A stretch of DNA of 11,221 bases from an uncultured Eubacteriales bacterium (GTDB taxonomy: Bacteria; Bacillota_I; Bacilli_A; RF39; UBA660): NCBI GenBank assembly GCA_900321645.1, contig ONWZ01000008.1, positions 1 through 11,221 of the forward strand, in the 5' to 3' direction. Positions 6,891-11,221 of this stretch are shown in pieces. A model generated the notes under the pieces. The model saw only the letters and a program-made list of their open reading frames with translations. It made no database searches and had not been told where the DNA came from. Position numbers and translations under genes: made by a program. Each line of letters starts with the position of its first letter. Position 1 is the stretch's first letter.

Positions 6891-6909
6891 ATCTATCAAA
6901 CGAAATCAC
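6889..6909 (-). CDS. Candidate six-codon leader peptide upstream of helD
   Basis: GTG ATT TCG TTT GAT AGA TAA (M-I-S-F-D-R) is preceded at five bases by AAAGGA, and its stop codon overlaps the 5' arm of the leader hairpin, as in ribosome-mediated attenuation. Against it: the AAAGGA lies at the predicted transcription start, so it may be absent from the RNA or at its very end. A second reading is TTG 6899 preceded by GGTGAT, giving about 23 codons through the hairpin and ending just inside helD. Neither can be preferred from sequence alone. Confidence 0.25.
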   Translation of the reverse strand: MISFDR

Positions 6910-6922
6910 CGAAGTCCTTTTA

Positions 6923-6952
6923 AATATAACATAATCATTTATAAAATGTCAA
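6923..6952 (-). promoter_or_regulatory. Promoter of helD
   Basis: TTGACA (6952-6947) and TATATT (6928-6923) with an 18-base spacer, or TTATAT one base earlier with 17, on the minus strand. The perfect -35 suggests strong basal initiation, which would fit downstream control by attenuation. Expected start about 6916. Confidence 0.8.
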
Positions 6953-6994
6953 GAAAAAAAATAACATAATTTTTCAATTTATACATATTACGTC

Positions 6995-7025
6995 AAACGA
7001 AATGAATCGCTAATCACGATTCATT
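6995..7025 (-). terminator. Intrinsic terminator of the four-gene operon, containing the last stop codon
   Basis: Minus strand: AATGAATCG / CGATTCATT (9 bp) around the loop TGATTAG, then TCGTTT. The TAG stop of the CmpB-like gene is the last three bases of the loop. Confidence 0.88.
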
Positions 7026-7726
7026 TTTTCTTTTAATTTATTGGTTAATTTTTTTCTTTTTAAATCAAAAACTTTTTTTAATTTCTTTACTTTAAGTTTA
7101 ACATCTGGGAACGAATTAATTAATCTACGCATAAGTGGTGAGGTTCCTTTTAAATACTCAAGTACACGTTTATTAATCTCTTCGGTATCATCTTTAAACC
7201 TACTCCAATCAATATCATTAATCTTGGTAATTACTGAAAATGAAATAATAATATCAATCAAGAAGATAGTCATCAAGATAAGACTGATAATGATTACAAC
7301 ATTACTAGGTACTTTATTTAATAAACCTGTTAAAAATGGATTTACAACATACATTACCGCACAAGCAGCAATGCCAAATGGAATGGTTGTTTCTAAGCAG
7401 ATACGTCCATTTAAATTAAATTTACGATCGCTATAATCCCACCATCTTGCATTAAACCATTTTTCCATGACATAACTAGTTAAGTATTCAAGTGTCATAC
7501 ATATAACAGCTGCTAAAATAAATAAGACTAATGGTGTTTTCATATAATCTTTTAAAAGAAAAATCATAAGTAAGACACCAACACCATATATTGGACAATA
7601 TGGTCCAATATAGAAACCACGATTAACTAATTTTTTATATTTAAAATATATATCACCAATATCGACAAGCCAACCAATAAAGGAATAAATCATAAACATA
7701 ATAAACCAATAGCATACTATATACAT
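7010..7726 (-). CDS. CmpB-like multi-pass membrane protein (putative ABC-transporter type IV family)
   Basis: A 238-residue protein with about five membrane segments (roughly 4-22, 46-60, 65-86, 109-131, 142-165) and a basic, mostly lysine-rich cytoplasmic tail (166-238). Family signatures are clear: FIGWL near the N-terminus, NRGFYIGPYCPIYG (35-48), EYLTSYVMEKWF (80-91) and WWDYSDRKFNLNGRICLE (95-112). These match the widespread Firmicute family annotated 'putative ABC-transporter type IV' (CmpB), whose function is not established; no ATPase partner is encoded nearby, so transport is unproven. The ATG follows the folD stop by one base, with GAAGGG inside the end of folD as ribosome binding site, so translation is likely coupled. 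It is the last gene of the operon. Confidence 0.85.
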   Translation of the reverse strand: MYIVCYWFIMFMIYSFIGWLVDIGDIYFKYKKLVNRGFYIGPYCPIYGVGVLLMIFLLKDYMKTPLVLFILAAVICMTLEYLTSYVMEKWFNARWWDYSDRKFNLNGRICLETTIPFGIAACAVMYVVNPFLTGLLNKVPSNVVIIISLILMTIFLIDIIISFSVITKINDIDWSRFKDDTEEINKRVLEYLKGTSPLMRRLINSFPDVKLKVKKLKKVFDLKRKKLTNKLKEKMNRD

Positions 7727-7727
7727 C

Positions 7728-8564
7728 TTATTTTCCCTTCTGCATCATATATGCTTTTAAGACATTCTGACCAAGCATTGCGACGGTCATTGGGCCAACG
7801 CCACCTGGTACGGGAGTAATATATGCACATTTATCTGCTACGTTATCAAAATCGACATCGCCACATAATCCATCATCTAAGCGATTGATACCAACATCGA
7901 TAACAACTGTCCCTTCACTAACCATATCTGTGGTAATCATTTTAGGTTTGCCAACACAAACAATTAAGATATCAGCCATTTTTGTATGCATCTGTAAATC
8001 TTTCGTTTTAGAGTGACATAATGTTACCGTTGCTCCGGCATTAGTAAGCATTGTACTCATTGGTTTACCAACTAGATTACTGCGTCCAACAATGACGGCA
8101 TGTTTTCCTTCGACTTTAATATCATATCTCTTTAAGATTTCCATTACACCATATGGTGTACAAGAAAATAGTGCATCCTTGCCATGGAATAATTTACCGG
8201 CATTGACATCGCTTAATCCATCGACATCCTTTTCTGGTGAAACTGCATTTTGAATCAAATTGGTATCGATATGATTGGGTATAGGCATTTGAACTAATAT
8301 TCCATGTATCCTATCGTCTTTATTTAATCTATCTATTTCATTAAGTAAAACTTCTTCTGTTATATCTTCAGGAAACTTTAAATGGGTATAGCCATATCCA
8401 ACATATTCGGCCATCTTGGCTTTTTGTTTAATATAGACATTACTGGCAGGATTATCTCCTACTTGAATAACGACAAAGTTAGGTTTTTCAGATAATTTGC
8501 TAACTTCATCTTTTAATTCATCTAGAATTTCAGTTTTGATTTTTTTACCATCTAAGATAATCAT
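7728..8564 (-). CDS. folD: Methylenetetrahydrofolate dehydrogenase / methenyl-THF cyclohydrolase
   Basis: A bifunctional cytoplasmic enzyme that interconverts 5,10-methylene-THF, 5,10-methenyl-THF and 10-formyl-THF using NADP(H), supplying one-carbon units for purines and formyl-Met-tRNA. The 278 residues are a normal length. Visible motifs: YIKQK (44-48, with the catalytic lysine of the YxxxK motif), VQMPIP (91-96), KDVDG (112-116), CTPYGV (135-140), the nucleotide-binding GRSNLVGKP (160-168) and PVPGGVGPMT (251-260). The start ATG overlaps the TGA of the acyl-CoA synthetase gene by four bases (ATGA) and is preceded by AAAGGTGA. Its place in an operon with acyl-transfer genes has no obvious metabolic logic and may simply be shared expression. 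Confidence 0.97.
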   Translation of the reverse strand: MIILDGKKIKTEILDELKDEVSKLSEKPNFVVIQVGDNPASNVYIKQKAKMAEYVGYGYTHLKFPEDITEEVLLNEIDRLNKDDRIHGILVQMPIPNHIDTNLIQNAVSPEKDVDGLSDVNAGKLFHGKDALFSCTPYGVMEILKRYDIKVEGKHAVIVGRSNLVGKPMSTMLTNAGATVTLCHSKTKDLQMHTKMADILIVCVGKPKMITTDMVSEGTVVIDVGINRLDDGLCGDVDFDNVADKCAYITPVPGGVGPMTVAMLGQNVLKAYMMQKGK

Positions 8565-10306
8565 TTCTTATCACCTTTTTCTAGTTCACGGTAAGCGATT
8601 TTACCGACCAAAGTTTTTGGTAATTCACGTCTATATTCATATGCATAAGGCCATGAGTACCTGACTAAATTTTCCTCACAATATTTCTTTATTTCACGGC
8701 GAATATTACTATTGTCATTAACATTATTTTTTAACACAATATATGCTTTAGCAACTTGTTTTTTATATGGATGTGGTATTCCAACAACGACACAATCAGC
8801 GACATATTTATGATTCTTAATGATGCTTTCAATATAACTAGGATAGATATTATAACCAGATGATACAATCATCCTTTTAAGTCTTTGTTTGTAATAAACA
8901 AAGCCATCTTCATCCATACAGCCAATATCACCCGTATGCAACCAAATTTTACCATCTTTATGTTTTACTTTTACTTTATCAGTTTCTTCTTTATTGTTTA
9001 AGTAACCCTTCATAACGGTTGGTCCACTAACACATATTTCACCATCTTCCATATAATCAACTTCTTTGGTTGTGCCAATTTTAACAATTTTAAAGGCCAT
9101 ATCAGGAAGCGGAACACCGACACTGTTATCACGATATTCATTTTTCGGATTTAAGACACATGCTCCAGTACATTCGGTTAAACCATAACCACATCTAAGT
9201 TCTGTCTTAGCGCCGTGTTCATAAAGAAATTTATCAATTTCTTTTTTAAATTCTGGTAGCATGGTATCGCCACCACTAACAGCACACGTTAAATGTGACA
9301 AATCATTACGACCAAGTTTGGTCTTTAATAAGGCTTCATACAATGTTGGTACACCAATTAAGAAATTAGGATTATATTTCTTTAATAAACTGCCAAATTT
9401 TCTAGGGCTAAAATCAGGTACTAAAACAATTTTAATACCTATGTATAAACCGGTATGAATCGATACTCCTAAACCAAAGCCATGAAAGATTGGTAAAATT
9501 GCCAAATTAGAACCACCTGGTTTAGCTAATTTAGTACCAATAGCCATTTGTAATTGCATCGCTAAGGCATTGAAGTTTAAATTAGATAAAACAATTCCTT
9601 TGGGATCTCCCGTCGTCCCTCCACTATATAAAATGATTGCTTCATCATGAATATTCCTTTTAACCCCTTGAAAATCTCGATCTAATATTGCCAAATTCAA
9701 TAATTCCTTATAGAATATGGCCTTTTCATCTTTGACAATTTTATTTTTCCTACCGGAAAAGAACCAATATAGAGCATGTCTAAATTCATTCATATCATCT
9801 GATACAGATGAAACAATTACCTTTTGGACATTTGTCTTATCGATTATTTCTGCTACTTTATCATACACTAAATCAATTGTTAAAATGTATTTACTATTGG
9901 ATTCTTTTAAATAGAATTCTATCTCATTCTTACTAGATAATGGATGAACCATACTGCTGACGGCGCCAATCATATTAACAGCATAGAAAGTAATAATGGC
10001 TACCGGAGTATTCGGCATACAAATCGTTACTCGATCGCCCTCTTTAACTCCTAATTCAGTTAAGGCACTTGCGGTTCTTTTTATCTTGTCAATAAATTCA
10101 CGGTAAGTTACTTTCTTGCCATAATATTCATATGCATAATAAGATGGATATGTCTTAGCAGTTTTTTCAATTAATCCATAAACCGTTAATTTGGGATAAT
10201 TAATCTTATTATTATTTCCATAATATTTATACCACGGTTCTCTATTGGTTATTTTATAATAAAATCTACTTAATCTTCCAAATAAATTCTTTAATGTTCC
10301 AATCAT
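8561..10306 (-). CDS. Acyl-CoA synthetase / long-chain-fatty-acid-CoA ligase-like (ANL superfamily)
   Basis: A 581-residue AMP-forming enzyme that activates a carboxylate to acyl-AMP and then, as known for this family, to acyl-CoA. Motifs in order: the phosphate loop YSGGTTGDPKG (227-237), FHGFGLG (274-280), A5 YGLTE (374-378), HTGD with D460 for ribose binding, the hinge region YYKQRLKRMIVSSGYNIYP (471-489) and the A10 lysine in LPKTLVGK (K569). All catalytic residues are present, so it should be active. Residues 1-40, before the core, form a short basic amphipathic stretch that may touch the membrane. The substrate chain length cannot be read from the sequence. The start follows the upstream stop by two bases and uses AGGAAAT as ribosome binding site; the end overlaps folD by four bases. 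Tight coupling to the E2/CAT-fold gene suggests that protein uses or modulates the acyl-CoA made here (inference). Confidence 0.9.
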   Translation of the reverse strand: MIGTLKNLFGRLSRFYYKITNREPWYKYYGNNNKINYPKLTVYGLIEKTAKTYPSYYAYEYYGKKVTYREFIDKIKRTASALTELGVKEGDRVTICMPNTPVAIITFYAVNMIGAVSSMVHPLSSKNEIEFYLKESNSKYILTIDLVYDKVAEIIDKTNVQKVIVSSVSDDMNEFRHALYWFFSGRKNKIVKDEKAIFYKELLNLAILDRDFQGVKRNIHDEAIILYSGGTTGDPKGIVLSNLNFNALAMQLQMAIGTKLAKPGGSNLAILPIFHGFGLGVSIHTGLYIGIKIVLVPDFSPRKFGSLLKKYNPNFLIGVPTLYEALLKTKLGRNDLSHLTCAVSGGDTMLPEFKKEIDKFLYEHGAKTELRCGYGLTECTGACVLNPKNEYRDNSVGVPLPDMAFKIVKIGTTKEVDYMEDGEICVSGPTVMKGYLNNKEETDKVKVKHKDGKIWLHTGDIGCMDEDGFVYYKQRLKRMIVSSGYNIYPSYIESIIKNHKYVADCVVVGIPHPYKKQVAKAYIVLKNNVNDNSNIRREIKKYCEENLVRYSWPYAYEYRRELPKTLVGKIAYRELEKGDKK

Positions 10307-10308
10307 TT

Positions 10309-11157
10309 TTATTTCCTATTTTCGGGATATTTTACTTTTTCACCGGCTGGTTTCATCATTAATTCAGGAGTTTCAAACATATATTCAATTAACTTAAGGG
10401 CTTTGCAGAAATAGAAACCATCGGCAATACGTTCATCAATTGTTGCGCCCATTTCCATATAGTATCTTCCATTTTCTTCCTTTATTTCACCAAAAGTAAT
10501 AAGTGAAGAAGCAGTTCCAAAATTGGTTAAATTATGATAAATTGCTCCCACTTTAAAAGTTCCAATATTTGATAAAATAGCACTTGAATAATATAGATTA
10601 TCATCAGTAATACTCTTTGGTAACCAACCATGACTATCTAACCATTTAAGTATTCCAATAATTGGTACTCTTAAGAATTTAGGCAAGTTACCTAACATAT
10701 CAGCTGCTCCATTAGCATTTCCTTTGCTTTCCAATTTCTTTTGTCTAATCGTATCGACTTTTTCTTTGGTCTTTCTAGAAATATCGATTAATGTATCTTC
10801 TGGATCTACTTTAATAACCATTAAAGCCTCGACTGAATTTTCCTCAAATTCAACTTTGATTGTTTGGGCTAATTCAACAGTATTATGCATATACATTGTC
10901 CTACCTGCAATAAAACGATTCATATATGGACGAGAATATAATGTTTTAGCCATTACATCGACTAGGCCATGATAATATGTAAGTCCTTCAATTTCTTTTT
11001 TCTTTTTATCCATGAATTTAACAAAATTAGTCATATCAATTTTACTATTCATATAAACGGCTGAATCACAACGATTAGGTTTAAAATCAATTAAAATATT
11101 TTGTATTCCATGAATATCTCTTACTTTCTTTCCATCTCTTCTATCGCCAAATGCCAT
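10309..11157 (-). CDS. Stand-alone 2-oxoacid dehydrogenase E2 / CAT-fold acyltransferase-like protein with altered active site
   Basis: A 282-residue protein consisting of the catalytic domain of the E2 (dihydrolipoyl acyltransferase) / chloramphenicol acetyltransferase fold only; there is no lipoyl domain or peripheral-subunit-binding domain. Recognisable elements are the SNIGTF segment (196-201, matching the E2 S/T-NxG element) and, near the C-terminus, DERIADG (241-247) in the place of the family DHRxxDG. The Asp-Gly is kept, but the general-base His is Glu242. The fold is known to build trimers and bind CoA thioesters; here activity may be lost or changed. Nothing in the window encodes E1 or E3. 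I start it at ATG 11157, eleven residues into the text MVKRIT... reading that begins at GTG 11196, because AAGGAGAGG lies just upstream (13 codons shorter). It is two bases from the acyl-CoA synthetase gene and so probably works with it. Confidence 0.78.
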   Translation of the reverse strand: MAFGDRRDGKKVRDIHGIQNILIDFKPNRCDSAVYMNSKIDMTNFVKFMDKKKKEIEGLTYYHGLVDVMAKTLYSRPYMNRFIAGRTMYMHNTVELAQTIKVEFEENSVEALMVIKVDPEDTLIDISRKTKEKVDTIRQKKLESKGNANGAADMLGNLPKFLRVPIIGILKWLDSHGWLPKSITDDNLYYSSAILSNIGTFKVGAIYHNLTNFGTASSLITFGEIKEENGRYYMEMGATIDERIADGFYFCKALKLIEYMFETPELMMKPAGEKVKYPENRK

Positions 11158-11204
11158 GTTATCCTCTCCTTCCAATATAGTAATTCTTTTTACCACGGCG
11201 TATA

Positions 11205-11210
11205 ATTATA
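11205..11210 (-). promoter_or_regulatory. Candidate -10 box of the four-gene operon (promoter cut by the window edge)
   Basis: TATAAT on the minus strand, 47 bases before the chosen start codon. The matching -35 would lie beyond 11221, so the promoter cannot be confirmed; a transcript from further upstream is equally possible. Confidence 0.35.
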
Positions 11211-11221
11211 TATTCATTATC

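Noticed and set aside
11158..11196. E2-like gene start at GTG 11196
   Set aside because: The extension contains AAGGAGAGG just before ATG 11157 and adds nothing resembling the family.
1..11221. Mycoplasma-type genetic code (UGA = Trp)
   Set aside because: All genes are intact under the standard code with TGG tryptophans, and the ligase ends in TGA overlapping the folD start.
1..11221. CRISPR arrays, insertion sequences, tRNA or rRNA genes, phage genes
   Set aside because: No regularly spaced repeats, transposase, integrase, terminal inverted repeats or tRNA-like cloverleaf were seen on either strand.

Overview
The window is an AT-rich bacterial chromosome segment with every recognisable gene on the minus strand. 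The proteins (single-chain glycyl-tRNA synthetase, HelD, a CmpB-type membrane protein), the purine-rich ribosome binding sites and a T-box leader point to a low-GC Firmicute. An uncultured gut lineage of Bacilli (Erysipelotrichales/RF39-like) is my best guess, but this is inference. The genes are intact under the standard code, with tryptophans encoded as TGG and TGA serving as the ligase stop, so this is not a Mycoplasma-type UGA=Trp organism.

Reading in the direction of transcription (right to left): an operon of four tightly packed genes (about 11157 to 7010) encodes a stand-alone 2-oxoacid-dehydrogenase-E2/CAT-fold protein, an acyl-CoA synthetase, FolD and a CmpB-like membrane protein. 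Gaps are +2, -4 and +1 bases, and a terminator overlaps the last stop codon. Next comes helD (6837-4831), with a strong promoter, a hairpin plus U-run in its 5' leader, and a terminator after it. Then a promoter and a compact T-box leader control an unrecognised 131-residue protein followed by glyS. A single-gene unit with a kinase-like protein follows, then a membrane-anchored protein with a SUMF1/FGE-like C-terminal domain. At the left edge a further promoter drives a gene of which only the first 11 codons (signal-peptide-like) are present.

The transcription architecture is very compact. Three stop codons (SUMF1-like gene, glyS, CmpB-like gene) sit inside terminator hairpins. Two terminator U-tracts run directly into a TTGCTT -35 box of the next gene. 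Several first-ATG ORF starts look wrong; the ribosome binding sites favour shorter starts for the SUMF1-like gene, the 131-residue protein, helD (a TTG start) and the E2-like gene.

The points most worth following are the T-box-controlled unknown protein ahead of glyS, the unusually short T-box leader without an obvious terminator, the possible attenuator and short leader ORFs in front of helD, and the E2-like protein in which the catalytic histidine position is Glu.
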